Assembly: GCA_965153455.1 (NCBI GenBank)
Contig: OZ234493.1
Span: forward strand, 24,914,213-24,978,212
Reading direction: 5' to 3'
Length of the DNA stretch: 64,000 bases
DNA from: Sphagnum compactum
Lineage: Eukaryota > Bryophyta > Sphagnopsida > Sphagnales
Part shown: piece by piece, positions 35,996 to 49,700 of the stretch
Layout of the letters: each line of letters starts with the position of its first letter
Position numbering within the stretch: the stretch's first letter is position 1
Made by a program: the position numbers and the translations under genes
Notes under the pieces: model-generated
The model's database searches: none
What the model saw: the letters and a program-made list of their open reading frames with translations, nothing else
Told to the model about the DNA's origin: nothing

Positions 35996-38900
35996 TAAAA
36001 AAAATGATTAGTTAAAAAGTCAAAATGATCATAAAAGCAAAATTTTAAAATTAATCTTAAAAGGGCCTTGAGTCCTTTGAATGATTTTGGATGTTACTTT
36101 CAAATTTGATTACACATTGATTTACCATTTTCATTTATTTGTGCATTAAAAGTGAAAATGCTTTCACATTTGTAGAAATATTTCATTTAAATTTTTTTTA
36201 ATTTTTTAAAATTATGTCATTGGAGATGTTTGTGAATCATAATTCATTAGTTTGTTTTTTTTCCCATTGATGGAATTGTAATATTTGAAGAAAAAGAAAT
36301 GGATTTATAATTAAGTTAAAGAATAAATAAATGGAATTACTACCAAAAGGGAAACTGAAAATATTTTATACATCTAATGAAAGGAAAAAAAGAAAATAAT
36401 GATTTTAAAGAAATAATAGTGAAAGGTTTAGGTTTTCAATATTTTGTCCTATATTTTGGATTGAAGCATTGTATTATTATTTTTAAAAGGCTAGATGGTA
36501 ATTAAAGGTTTAAATGTCGATGTGAAACATGATGTGAATGGTTAAAACCCATGGGATGGCAAGGGTAATGATATTTTGGTTAATCATTATTTAACCAATA
36601 TTTAGTCATAAGGTTTTGTATTAAAATCAAGTTGAAATTCAAAAATTCAAAGTTAGTTTAAGTCAGAAAAAATATTAGTAAATGGTTTAAGGTTTAGGTG
36701 CTCTATCCCAAACTTAGGATTAAAACATTATGGATATGTTGTATTCCACTTTTGATTACAATATTTGTCATGCTTAACCTAACCTAAGTTATCATTTTGC
36801 ATTATCGTTTTATGCTACGTTTGCAAGTGTGTGCATTCCAAATGCATTTGCTTTGTTACCTCACTTGTTTATTGTATTTCCTTTTCATTAAAATGCATAT
36901 TGTGGAACCTTTACTTTCATTTTGCATTATTATTATTATTACATTTACAAGTGTGTGTTCTTGCGTTGCCATATTTTGGTTGCATTTCTTTGTGTACATT
37001 TGCTTGCTACCTCTTTTTTTTTTTTCACTGAATATCTATTACTACATGAAACTTGAAGGTTGAATGATAGTTGGACTAAATGATTTAGACTATGGACTTA
37101 AAGATGTCATTTTCAGTAGTTGACACTCTATTGTGCAATTGAAAAAACAAGCTCAAACACTTTCATCAACTCAAAAAAAACATGTTCCACATTGACTATG
37201 ATAAGTTACTTGTTTTATTCTTCAATGTTTACATTGTTTCCTACTATAATGAAGAAAGATAAACGTGGTACTTGGAGTGGAACATTTAACCTATGGATAT
37301 AAAGAACAACCCAATTATAAAAATATAGTTTGCATGGTGAAAATTTGACTATTGTTCCTTTGGCAATCATTCTTAGTGATGATGTGCAAGATGTGAAACG
37401 TAAACTTGACTTTAATGACCTAAAATCAATCTCCAAACAAAAAACCTCTTGAATGCTTAATGTTGTTATTGATATATTTTTGTATAATCTTTCTATCATT
37501 TATTTATTATGAGTAGTTTATATAAGTGAAAACTATTTATATCACAATTTCATTTTCATAATTATTTTTGGAGTAAAGGAAAAAAATTACATAAATTTCC
37601 ATTCTACTTGAAGAAATGTTATATGTAAAACAATTGTTTAATGTAAGGAATTTTTTTAATACAAGTAATTTTGTAGTTTGAACATTTTTTCAATGCAATC
37701 AACTTTTTGAATTCAAGTAGTTTTTCAATATGTGTGTGGTTGCATGTGTGGGGTGCAAGAAAACATAAAATTCAAATGACTATGTGTGAGACATTAATTC
37801 TGTGTGTGTATGTATAAGTGATAATGATTGTATGTGTTTCTATATGATTGTGTGGGTTTGTGCATGTATAAGTATGTTATGTGTCACATGTGCTTATTTG
37901 TGAGAAAGAAAGGATGATTCTTTTGTGTAATTTTGTATAAAATTTGTTGTGGAATGTAATAGAGATGATTGCACAAGCACCATGCACAAAGGTGTGTGAA
38001 TGAATTTTCTTACTTTTTAAAGGTGTAAAATGCATGTGTTAGTCAGTTTGAAGGAGATTAAAACTTCTTGAGATTTTGTGTGAAACCCAATGCTTCAAGG
38101 GGTTTGTTTTTCAAATTCTTCAAAGTAGGTGCATTAGTACTAAAGATCCACAACATTATGTAATTAACATTAAATGGTGATTGTCTTAAGTGGGTTACAA
38201 TAATTTTACAAACATTCTACAAGTGGTGACTCAAAAAGCAACTAGGTCTGGATGTTTTTTTTAATTTCAAAAAATGGAAAACAAATATTCTAAAATGACA
38301 ACATTTTCATGGGTTTTTTCATTTTATCAAAAAGTCCAACAAGTTGCAAAATTTCAATAAAAAAAACATTGATCTATTATGTAATTAGTGTGAAATTAGA
38401 AGTCATGGGCTTCAATGTTTTGGAAAAAGCATTTAAATAATGTGGTAGGGAAAGAAATTTTTTATTTTGGTGTTGGACATTTATAACAAACATCTTGAAT
38501 AAATTTGTTATTTTTAAATTTTTCTAGAGGGAGTCATAGGACCTTTGAGTTTTAAAACATTAGTAGTCAAAGCTAAGATTTTGAGGTGTTGTGAAATTTT
38601 TGCAACAAAGTTTTATCCTAAAATGTTGTTTCATCCAAAATCTTACAACAAAATGTGATGTAATTTTTATTATCATTAAAATCTCAAGTTAAATACATGT
38701 AAACACGTAAGAATAAATATATTAGGCTTGATGGTTTTTTTGGTAGTGGGGGGTTCAAAAAAAATATTGAGCATCAATCCAATGTTTTTTTTCCCACATT
38801 TGAGAAAAATGATTGTCAAGTGGCTACTTTTTTAATTTATTTTTATATTAAAATTATTATTTTTCTTATTTCAAGCAATCAAGAGAAAACATCCAATGGT

Positions 38901-40439
38901 TGTTTGATGATTATTTATTTGATTTTTGTTTTATTTGTTTACTGTTTTCAAACATTATTAAAAATAACACCAAGTTTCACCTCCCACATCAGGAAGAAGA
39001 AAATTGCAACTTTGATTACATCATAAAATTGGGAAATAAACATTATTCCTCATAAAGCCAACCAACTTGTAATTAATTTACCTTATATCCATAAAATGAA
39101 AACAATTACATTGCATTTTCTAGAAGGATTTCGTCTAAATCACTATTTTAAGACCGAACATCTCGTGATAAAACCACTTATAAACCATCAAAAATGTTTT
39201 CAATATTTCCAAACATTCATTGAAAACAAATTTTCATAATAGTTATAACAAACTAATGGAAAACCTACGTTCATTCAACAAAATAGATCACTAAATTTTG
39301 GTTGTTTTCCATTGCCTCCCTATTATCACACTATGTCATGTGCAACTATGATAATAGAAAATTAATGGAAAGAAACTTGATGTCCAACTTCTTCTATGTT
39401 CATTAATACGACCATGTGCCATTAACATAAGCATATTAGACTTTTTGTAAGGTCACCCATCTTAATAATTTTATACTCAAAGTGGGCTTAATTTTATAAT
39501 CCTCAACTTCCACAAAACAAATTGTCAAAAAACCATTTAATAACTTTCATTAATTTCAAATCATGATACTAAATTTAATATCTTTAAACTGCCAAACAAC
39601 AAATATGCACATTATTTTATATAGGGCTAATATATAGTGGCCTAAAGGTAACTTCGACATTAAGAAAAATATTTAACTTGTCATCTATGACTTTTGAATT
39701 TTTACTTGTCATCTTTACCTTTTTATATTAAAGATTTTTATTTTTATTTTTTTCTTTTGTGCATCATGCTTTTTTTACAAATCATATGTCCTTTTTGAAT
39801 GTCCTAAATAACTCATGGTGTGATAATAAGTTTGGCTTGAAGCAACTTCTAATTATTGAAGGGATCAATGGCATTGTTAAATATGACTTTGCATGCAATG
39901 ATTCTATATGGATTTTGGACACAAGCTTTATTTTCAAGTTGAGTGTATAAGTTACAAAATTGTTGATTATTTTCCACTAAATTGTTGATTTCCCATAGTT
40001 GATTGGTACTTTAAATTAGATTAATTTCATGACTTAAATATTTCAATTATTAAATTTTGATTCATTACATTGAATATGTGTTAATGATCCAAAATGCTAG
40101 TCACACAATGCAATGAAATTAGAACAATATATAGGTATCCACTCTTTTAGGAAGGGATATATATATTATTAACCCAAGCCAAAATTGGTGAAAAATAATT
40201 TTAAGAATTAAAAATCTCATGGTAGCAATGAGATGGAACGACATGCATTGCAAAAGGACTAATTAAATTGGGGTTGAAAGTCTTTTGGATTTCAATGTTC
40301 TTACAACATTTTACAATGTGTTTTCACTAGGTTCCCAAAATACAATTATGTTGTGTTCCCCAATTCCCACCCAATAGCACCACATTTTGTTTCATATTAT
40401 TATTCCAATTGGTGGAAAAGTAGAAATCAGCCCCCAAAA
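35996..40439. other. AT-rich gene-poor DNA
   Basis: About 4.4 kb with no recognised gene. A TG-rich patch of TGTGTGTA-like strings lies at about 37730-37900. Open frames are short and dominated by Phe, Leu, Ile, Asn and Lys codons, as expected from base composition. Confidence 0.4.
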
Positions 40440-40754
40440 TAGGGCTTTACACTAGGAGTCAAGGCTGAAGTAGCAAAAAAAATAAAAATTCTTTTCAATT
40501 TGCCCCAAGTTACTAATAAATGCTGAACTTTTATGGGCTTGTATTGGCCCCGAGGCTTAAAAAAAGAAGGACACTATCATCCAATGTGGGAGGCCAATTT
40601 GCAAACCCTTGGGGCCAATGTTCAAGCATTCATTAATATCAATGTTCTAGCATTTTATTAGTAACTTGGGGGCGCCAAACAACAAGCACAAAATTGCTCC
40701 AAGTTGGTCCCAAGTTTTTTTTGGGGCACTAACTCCTAGTGTAAAGCGGGCCTA
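40440..40754. mobile_element. hairpin MITE-like element, about 311 bp
   Basis: The left end GGGCTTTACACTAGGAGT (40442) is mirrored by the right end, whose reverse complement is GGCCCGCTTTACACTAGGAG. The arms stay complementary inward: GCCCCAAGTTACTAATAAAT (40502) matches the reverse complement of the segment at 40650-40674, and GGCTTGTATTGGCCCC (about 40536) matches GGGGCCAATGTTCAAGC. The element can fold over most of its length. TA flanks both ends (40440-40441, 40753-40754), which would fit a Tc1/mariner-type target duplication, though two bases are weak evidence. No coding capacity. Confidence 0.75.
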
Positions 40755-41453
40755 ACAAAAACCCCAACCCCCATTCCCATCCCCTACTAACCCACATTGA
40801 ATTTACCAAACAAAAATAAATCTACACTAGGCTAAATAAACGAGTTCCAAGACAAAAAAAAGTGGTTGTACTAAACCCCTGGCATACCACCACCAGAAGT
40901 TAAGGTCACCCAGTCTTCACCCTATCTTTGGGCCTCCTTTCACCCCGCTATCCCCCTCTTTGAGTGAGGTACGCGACACGTAAGGAAATTTTGTTTAAAT
41001 CTGGGTATGAAATGGTGAAACTCAGTATTTAATGCTCAAAGGGGTCGAGAGTAACTATAATAGTTGTACAGGTGGGAGCAATGAAAATATATGTAGCAGC
41101 AGTGGAGGCCATCAGGAAATAGGAAATAAGAGGAGGGGTGAAAACAGGATGAAACTCAGTTTACCCACACCAAAAAAAATGGTGCACTTCTGGATGGACC
41201 AAACTCAGGGTTCTGGTGCTGTGTTTTCCTGACTTTACGGGAAAAACGCTATCCAAAGCGGGGTTTATAGGTACCCACAACAATACCCCCAAAAAAAAAA
41301 CCAAAAGAAATGTGCCATACTTGTGTAATAACTTGTGCAAATAATTTTTTAATCCTTCTTGCTTTTCTCACTTGTACCCACATGATGAAATATGTAAATG
41401 ATGAAATATTTATCTTTATCTTTACAATGTTAAATGTTCATCATTTATGCTTA
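40755..41453. other. intergenic, nothing certain
   Basis: Less AT-rich than the DNA to the left. Contains an isolated GC-richer stretch (about 40876-40985). No open frame has recognisable homology. Confidence 0.4.
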
Positions 41454-42152
41454 CCCCAAAACCCTAATCCCACTTCATCCATTGAATGGAGAAAGACAAG
41501 AAAACGAAAGAGAAAAAGAAAAAAAAAGAAAGCCTAATCCGTTTCATCAATTTACTAATTTAGATTCAATATTTTGGGGACTTGGTCCTGACGTGGAGAA
41601 AGAAAAGAAAAAGAAACCCTAATCTGGTGCTTCACCAATTATTAGATGTACTTCCTCATTTAGGACTTGGTCCTTATGTGGAGAAAAGAAGGTAAAAAGA
41701 AAAACTCTCTAATCCCACTTCATCCACATTAGACTTAGTCTTTTGGAAGTTGGTCCTTCCTTATGTGGAGAAAGAAGGTACAAAGCAAAACCCTAATTCC
41801 AGTTCATCCATTAGACTTAGTCTTTCGGGACTTGGTCCTTATGTGAAGGTGAAAAGAAGGTAAAAAAGAAAAACCCTAATCCCCTGTTTCATCCATTAGA
41901 CTTAGTCTTTTGGGACTTGGTCCTTATGTGAAGGTGAAAAGAACGTAAAAAAGAAAAACCCTAATCCCCTGTTTCATCCATTAGACTTAGTCTTTTGGGA
42001 CTTGGTCCTTATGCGAAAGTAAAATGAAGCTAAAAAAGGAAAACCCTAAACCTTAATGTGAGGAAAGAAGGTAAAAAAAGGAAAACCCTAATCCCCCGCT
42101 CACTTCATCCATCAGACAGTCTTTTGGGACTTGGTCCTTATGTGGAGGTGAA
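41454..42152 (+). repeat. telo-box minisatellite, about 84 bp unit
   Basis: At least six diverged units, each with AAACCCTAATCCC, TTCATCCATTAGACTTAGTC, TTTTGGGACTTGGTCC and TTATGTG plus a GAAAAGAAGGTAAAAA block. The GACTTGGTCC core falls near 41579, 41663, 41748, 41829, 41912, 41996 and 42127, so spacing is 81-85 except for the last. Adjacent central units are nearly identical. The array ends at the GC-rich leader of the ArfGAP gene. Confidence 0.85.
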
Positions 42153-43762
42153 CGAACAGAAAAGAAATTGAAAAAGAAGAAATGAACTGAGTTCGTTCGT
42201 TCCTCCGTCCGTCCGTTTCGTTCGTTCGTTCGTTCTTTCGTTCGTTCCTCCGTTGGTTGGCCAAAAGCCTTGGGCGAGCGCGCTTCGTCGTGCGCACGCA
42301 CGCACGCACTTTCCCGCAACAAACGCTTCGCGCTTTCACGACAAACCATCGCGCACTCGCTCCGTTCTCGCGCACCAATTACGAGCTGCGCAGCAGCACT
42401 TGGCCGCCAAAATTTCCGCTTCCACAGGTACGTTTTGTGTTCTAGGTTGTATTATGTTTTTCTTGCTTCTTTCCATAAACGATTTGCATGAAAATTTGTG
42501 CTATTTTCACTCTGTACCTTACCTATGTGTGTGTCCTCTGGAGAGAAAGGAATCGAAGAGCTGCTGCCGCTGTAGCAATTTGCAGTGTTTTTGTTGCAAG
42601 CGTCCAAGAAAAATTATTAGGATTAGGATTAGGATTTTGTATGTCTCTGTATGTGTGTGTTTATTGCTGTGTTTTCCCGTTTTGGACGCAGAAGGCAGCC
42701 TCTGAGCAGGTATTGTCTGTGCTGAAGCTCTTAGGGTCTTTTGGTGCAAGACAGTTGTTGTCGTTGTCGTTGCTGCTGCAGCTCATGTGCTCTATGTTTG
42801 AAACGGGTTTTCGTCTGTTTCTTTGTCCTCTATGACTAATTTCGCAAATTCTTAGTTCTGTAGTTTTGGTTTCTCGTTCTTTCTTTCTGTTGTTGTTGTT
42901 GATTATGATGGCTTTGAGGAGTTTCTTTTGTGGTTAAGTGTCAAGACTGGAGACTGGACTTGTGGTTGCTTCTTAAAGGCTGCTTTTTTGTTTCCCTTCT
43001 CGTTGGCAATTCTTTCTTCTGCATGCATGCATCAGGAGTCTTCTTGATTCATCATTATATAGCTGGAGTTTTCTGTGGCAGGCAGCAAATTGTTTTGAGT
43101 TGCAGATGGTTTTGTCTCAGTTGTACTTCCACTGACTGCTTCAGGAGTGTGGTTGCCTGTGTATGTTTTCCTTTCTTGAGGAGTCTAGAACCAATTTCGC
43201 CTGGAGTGTTTTCAGTTTTTTCAGTGCATACATTATTGTCTTTTTTTAAACAAGGAATTTTTCTTTTAGAGCTAGCCTTTTGACTAAGAAAAAAATGCTA
43301 TAGCACTCTGGAGATAATAAGGACTCGGCTTGCTTGTTATTATGTACTCTGTTCTCCAATGTGTCAAGGAATCGACTGTTGTTGGGGCTGATTCTAGGGT
43401 CTTGACCTTGCAGCCCTTTTGAGTATGTTTGTTTCAAGCTTTGGTGCATTGTTGAGCAAATTGCAACAGAAGACAGTGCTCATGCAGCTTGATTGCAGTG
43501 GCAAATGTCATGTCATGTCCACTTTTATTGCAATGGTGGATGTCACGTCTGCTTTCTGCGCTCTTTTCTTTTCCAAAAGTTGTTGCTTGAGAGTCTGTGC
43601 TAACAATTGAAAGACTGGCTGGTTGCATTAGAAGTTTGTGTATCTTAGAATCTTCAACTGCTCTGTACATGTTGGATGTTTACCAGTGCATATGTGTGCA
43701 TTTTTTGTAGGCTGTGGTTTTGGGTGTGATCTTGGTACCAATCCTTGTAGCAGCCAGGAAAA
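42153..43762 (+). promoter_or_regulatory. 5' leader of the ArfGAP gene with a leader intron
   Basis: A (CGTT)n tract occupies 42192-42252 and a (GCAC)n tract 42290-42309, in a locally GC-rich patch that looks like the transcription start region. A strong donor (CAG|GTACGT) at 42427/42428 and an acceptor TTTTTTGTAG ending at 43710 suggest a leader intron of about 1.28 kb before the start codon at 43763. Open frames inside are short and lack homology. Confidence 0.5.
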
Positions 43763-46700
43763 ATGGGGAGTAGAGTGAAGGAAGATGAGAAGAATGAAAT
43801 GATTATAAGACGGTTGCTGAAGCTTCCTGAAAACAAACGGTGTATCAATTGTGGCAGTCAGGTTAATCTTGAAACCTGCACATCGCTTCTAGGTTTTCAA
43901 ACTGGTTTTGATGGATTGTGTCCTTTTGATAAAACAGCTCAGGTGTGCTGACACAAAATCATGTGGGACTTTTCAGGGGCCTCAATATGTCTGTACAAAT
44001 TTCTCCACATTTGTTTGCACACAATGCAGTGGAGTGCAGTAAGTGGCAAACCTCTGCATCTGAAAGTTGTGTATTCAGTGTCGTCAGGCCTAAAATTTCG
44101 GGTTTTGCCTCAAGAAGGGCTTGTGTCTTGAATCAAATGGTGAAGAATCCAACCATGGCAGGCACTAGATTGAATAGTTTAGGATGAGAATAGGGTTTGA
44201 GCATCATTTAACTTCCCAAGCAATAAGTTCATGTGAGCTCAAAAGTTGCATATGTTGGAGAGAATCAAATGGTGGAAAAAACTGGCAAAAATTGGCTGAA
44301 GAGAACACCATATTTCAAATTAGCAAAATGTGTATCTTTTGGGTGTTTATGCAGTCGGGAGTTCACACATCGCATCAAATCAATTTCAATGGCAAAGTTC
44401 ACTACAGCAGAAGTGGTTGCTTTACAACAAGGTGGAAATGAGGTACAGCTGCATCTCTTGAATATTAGTTGACATTATTACTGAGTCTTTCTGTTGCCTT
44501 CTGGACACGCAACAGGAGTCTAGTTTTTGTACAATTGTTTGGTCTAAGTTTTGAGCAGCTTGCTATATACTCAGGGTGTTGAAAGCCCAAACCCTACCCT
44601 TTATGTAGGCCTCTCTATGCCTTTGGCTTAGATGATTGCTTTTACAGTGATGAGCTAAAATTAAATGAAGCTCACCCTCTCCATCTGGTTGCAGCTTGGA
44701 TGAAGATACTATTGACTTTTTAAAAAAAGAAATCTATATCTTTTGAGTGATACCAAACATCATGACTGAGTCTTCCTATCACTTACAGAAATGTGACAGA
44801 AACTCAGGATGCAGAGCCTTTATAGCGGCTCGTGCAACATGATGGGTGGATTATAAATGTATTTATCTACAACCACTTTTGAGAGCTGTGGAAGTTAGTG
44901 GGTAGTCATGGCAGATTGTCACTGCTATCTGTGACGAAGGTGAGGGTCTGACACTTTGTGAGTTACTCTCACAAGGTTATGACTGCACTCATTGTCGTGT
45001 TACCTTCAAATTGTTGTTGTGGAGATTCCTCTGCAATTTCATAGACATATTGGTTACCTTAAATGTTTTTGTGGAATTTCTCTCTGCATTACATGGCTAT
45101 ACATACTAGTTTGGTCCCAAGAACTTTAGAAGGTTTACTCTGCAAGGGCATGGGAGAAAAGAAAGAGCCTGTAATAGTCCATGTGAACACTAAATTGCCA
45201 AAGAAACCAGACACATTCAGTCAAAGGAGACTGCCAAACTGGTACGTTGTTTTCCCAGAGTTCCTTCTATGACTTTATTTCTTGCTTGGTCAATTTTGCT
45301 AATATCTTTGTCACTATTGCTGGCAGCGTGCCCGCTCTATTTTTTTCAAAAGTATGGATCCAGTGCGAAACCCTCTTCCAGACAGTAGGTGAGAAAAGTC
45401 ATACTCCCTCAGAAGGTCCCTGGTATGGTGTGTTGTGTTTGCAAGTTTTGGAGCAAGAATTACCTTGGGAACCCAGTGTGTAGAAGCTATTCACTTATTT
45501 CTTTGGTTTGACTATGTGGATTGATATGTGGCATGTGTTATTCTCCATTCTGTTGCGTTGATAATTTGGAAACTTTTGGTTTCAGGTGTAGACTATGCTG
45601 ACCTTTTTTGTGTGGAATGGTGATGGTGTGTGCTTGTGTTCTGTAGTGATATCAATAAGCTGCGAGACTTTATTAAGCATGTGTATGTAGAGAAGCGCTT
45701 TTCAGGAGATCGACCAGTTGTGAAAGGCCAACAGGTTGGGCTCTCTCTATTTTTCTAAGGTGCACTGTAGGTGGTTGGATTTTTCTAGAAGTCCTCCTTA
45801 GATTCTGAAAGTTCTATTCAAGCCTGCTTTAGTTTTTATGCAGGGGATAAGTCCACCTGTGATGAGCCACTCACTGTTCTATGTCTTTGTAGATCTTTCT
45901 AGTGTGAAGAGCATCATTATGGAAGTCAGATTGGCCAGTTCTTTAAAATTTCTTTTTGATTGTAGGATTCTATCTTTCTTTCCAGTTTAAAGGTCAAGAT
46001 AAGCTGGTATTTGGCCCTAGAGTAGCCCTAGTACCTTTCATCAATCTCAAGACCATGTTCTATGTGGCAATTGTGGTGATAATGTCTTCTCTTCTCCCTC
46101 TTTAGCAATTTGTTCCTTGTGTGAACAGGATGATAGAGGTCATGGTTTCTGGAAGCCTGAGGAGGCAAAGGGTCATCAGGCAGAACCAAGGAGCCTGTCC
46201 TTTGATGATCGTGTTGGTGACCGGCAGCCCCCCTGGAAATCAGATATTGATGAGAAACGAAGCTCTAACCGCTCTGACCCAGAGCGCTGGCCTGCTCGTC
46301 ACAGTTATGATGAGCATGACCGTCCAAATGAAGAACACTCATCAAATGACAGTAACAGAGAAAGACGCAAGTTCTCACGTCCTTTTAGTCTCAGAGATTT
46401 TGACTTCACTCCTCCACCTGTCCAGTCTGTCAAGGACATACTTGGTGACAATGTTCCTCCTCTCCGAGTAGAGTATCGGAAGAAGGAGGGTGCAGACAAT
46501 GACTTGGATTCTCCTGCACTAGGATCTCCGGTAAGCTTCTGAAGATCCATGTGTGACTTCTGGTGCATGTCAGATCAATGGTACATTCTCTGGTATGCAT
46601 CTATTCTTCAACTTCCTTGTGAAAATATTGTGTTGTCTAATACTGTCCTCAATGAGATTAGGGATCCATTATACAGGAAGAACTAACTCACCACCTAAGA

Positions 46701-49700
46701 GATTCCACATGGAAATGCACCTCACGTCTTGCATCCTTAATCCATGCAAGCCATCTTGAAGAACTTGAGGCTTCTCTTGTAATTTTTTGGATTTAGCAAT
46801 GACCCAAGGTGTAAAGGCTTAAGCATTGAAATTCTACACATTTGTTCTCAGCTAGAGTACTCAGCAGGTATTTGACATGATTTATATGTCTCATGTCTGT
46901 CTAATTCCACCAAATTAGCAATAGTTGATAGTCAGTTTCATAAGCTCCTATGGCTTTATGGCTCAAAGGAATTCTTTGTAGCTTAATTGGTGAACATAAT
47001 TAGCCCTCTTCAAAATTTGTATTAAAATGAACCAGAGGTTTCCCTAACACAGAAATTGTGTTTGGCCTTTTGAGTCTTCAAAATGATCTTTCAAGTGGCT
47101 TCTTAATCCTGTGTGTTGAGCTTAATGTCCACTTTGTTCTCGCAAGATCATGCTTGTAAAGTTCTCCTTCTTGTTTCTCTCTTTTCTTCTTCCTCCCTAG
47201 CTATTTTTCCCCCAGGTTGACTTAAATTGCAAGTATGGAGAAATTCTCAATAACTATGAAGATTTTTGGTTTTTTTTGTTTTTTGTGTGTTCCCTCTTTG
47301 TTCTTTTTTCTGTTGGTTATCTTTCATGCTTCATTGAGCCAGCGTCATGCTAACTCTTCCTGTTACTGCTTGTCTTGTTACAGAAACTTATATACAACAT
47401 TGAACCACTGCTAGAAGTAATGAAGTTAGTGTGATATTATGGTAGCTGATCACTACCATATGTGTTGCTATTGTTGAACATGCCTGTGTGACTGCTCACT
47501 GTTGTTCAAACTTCTCATCAAGTTTTTCTCTGTTCTTTAGGTTTGGGTCTCCTCTTTATTGTGTTGACTATTGCTTTGTGGGATCTGAAATCTCTTTTGC
47601 TATTGTGTCATCTCTCAATCCTATTTAGGTTGACTTGAATTGTAACTATTGAGAAATTCTCAATACGTATGAAGAGAGATTCCTTGTTCTCAAATGTTGT
47701 GAAAGCTCGGGTGCAAATGCAAAGTTTTCTTTTGGGAATTCTTTCTGTGAATATCTAATCTTTCTGAGAAGGTGGTGTTTGTTTTGACTGCACTCTTGTG
47801 TTTTCCTCTGTTTTGGTGGGGTTCGGGGGAATGGTTATGTTTTGTCTTAAAGCAAGTTTCCTCATTTTCAAATTTTATGATCATGAGCAGGCTGAGGCAC
47901 ACAAGAATCAACGGTCCCAGAGTATGGGTGCACTGACTGGCAGAAGATCCCCAACATCTGCAGCCCCCTCCAAAATGTCGAACTCAGGAAGCTTTATTGA
48001 CTTTAATGAAGAACCTGCGCCTACATCCAATGCACCTGCAGCAGACCTTGTTGTAGAATCTTCACAAGAGACTACAGCCCCCTCTAATAGCACAGATTGG
48101 GCCACATTCAACTCAGCAACTCTGGCAGTTGCTCCTCCTCCACCAGGCTATCCTGAAATGCCAGCCCCCAAAAATGATCAAGTGCAGTGGAGTGCAGCGG
48201 CATGGCCATCAAACTCAGGCTTCGTGCCTTGGTCACTTGGAGTGACAAGTCATTCTCTGTCTTCCTTGCAGGTGACCACCTCACAGTTTTGCTGTACTGG
48301 TTCATGCATATATCAAATGACAGGCTTTGCTGCATCTCTCCTACTCTGCCTAAGGAATATTCAAATACTAAGTTGGGAAGACTTCTGCATTAGATGTTCA
48401 ATGGTAATAATACCTCTGGTACTCATTCTTGCTGCAATTTAGCACCAATGTGACACATCTACTTAATGTTGCAGACAGGATCTTTGCAAGAGCAACACAC
48501 TGGTGTGTCCTCTGGTGCAATGCCAACCTCACCAAGCTCAGCCCCAAAGCAACGGCGGGAGATTCCTCAGGTCTACTTTTCATACTCATCTTTCCTGAGG
48601 AAGCTTTAAATAACCCTTGAAAGGCCCTGCATGCTTTTGGGGCTGACAAGTACCTGCCGTAACATAAATAGGGTCATTGGGATTCTCAATCTGTAGGTGA
48701 TTCTCAATCATCTAGTGTCATTGTAATGTTGTTAGGCCAAGAAATGGTGCTGTTCGCAGTAGATTTGGGGGATTGTTGACTATGTGAAGGGGTTATTCTA
48801 AGAATTGTCATTTCTGTATCAATTTCTTGCTAGTGACATGTATGTAGCTTTATCATGAGATTAGTTGAGTCTTCATCATGGCATAAATTGATGGATATGG
48901 TCAAGGCAATGTTATCGTTAGCACTCATGCAGGAACCTAAGAGGAAACCATGTTGGGAGTTGCAGGACTTTTTTGTACCCACTTTTCTTGATGCTAGCAC
49001 CCTTAATGCACAGATGGAACAACAGGCACAATTTCCTGGTTTTCATCCAGCAGGACAGCAATTTGAAGATCCATTTGGAAATGCTTATGTTCCGGTAAAG
49101 TCCAGTTATCTTTAACCTCGTGTTGTGTAGAAGAACAAAAAAGGAGTTTTCATCTGCCTTGTTAAATGCTGGGATCTTTAAGCTCTTGCTGAGAAAAGGT
49201 CTGATACAACTCTAAATTTGAGCAGTCACAGTTTCAAAATTGACCTATATTCATGATTTTGACTACTGGATGAAGAGTTCTTGGAATGGTTGTTGGGAAA
49301 TACATTAAGGTGATTATCATGCTTTGTTTTAGCAGGGAGTGATGCCTGGTCACACACCAACAACATCTAGGACCAGGAACCCATTTGATGATGATGATGA
49401 CGATGATGAGCCTTCTCAAAATCAAGGGACCATGACCCCATTTCCTGGAGTTTTGACCACACAACAGGTTCAATTCTTTTGATTTCCTAAACCGGTGTCA
49501 AGGTTTGATGTATTTCAGTAAAGGTACATGGGGCTCGCAGAGATTTTACTCAAGATTTTAGGTGATTTTAAGCAGATAGTACTAATGAGCACATACTAGT
49601 TATCCAGGTTGTTTAAGCCCCACAGATTATATACTGAATGTCGCTGTTTGTGAGCATGGGTGAGTCAATGCAGGCAATTACACTGCCAGCAATATCTTCG

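Noticed and set aside
42053-42705. Open frames on both strands in the ArfGAP leader region
   Set aside because: They translate the CGTT, GCAC and minisatellite repeats; no homology, and a leader intron explains the region better.
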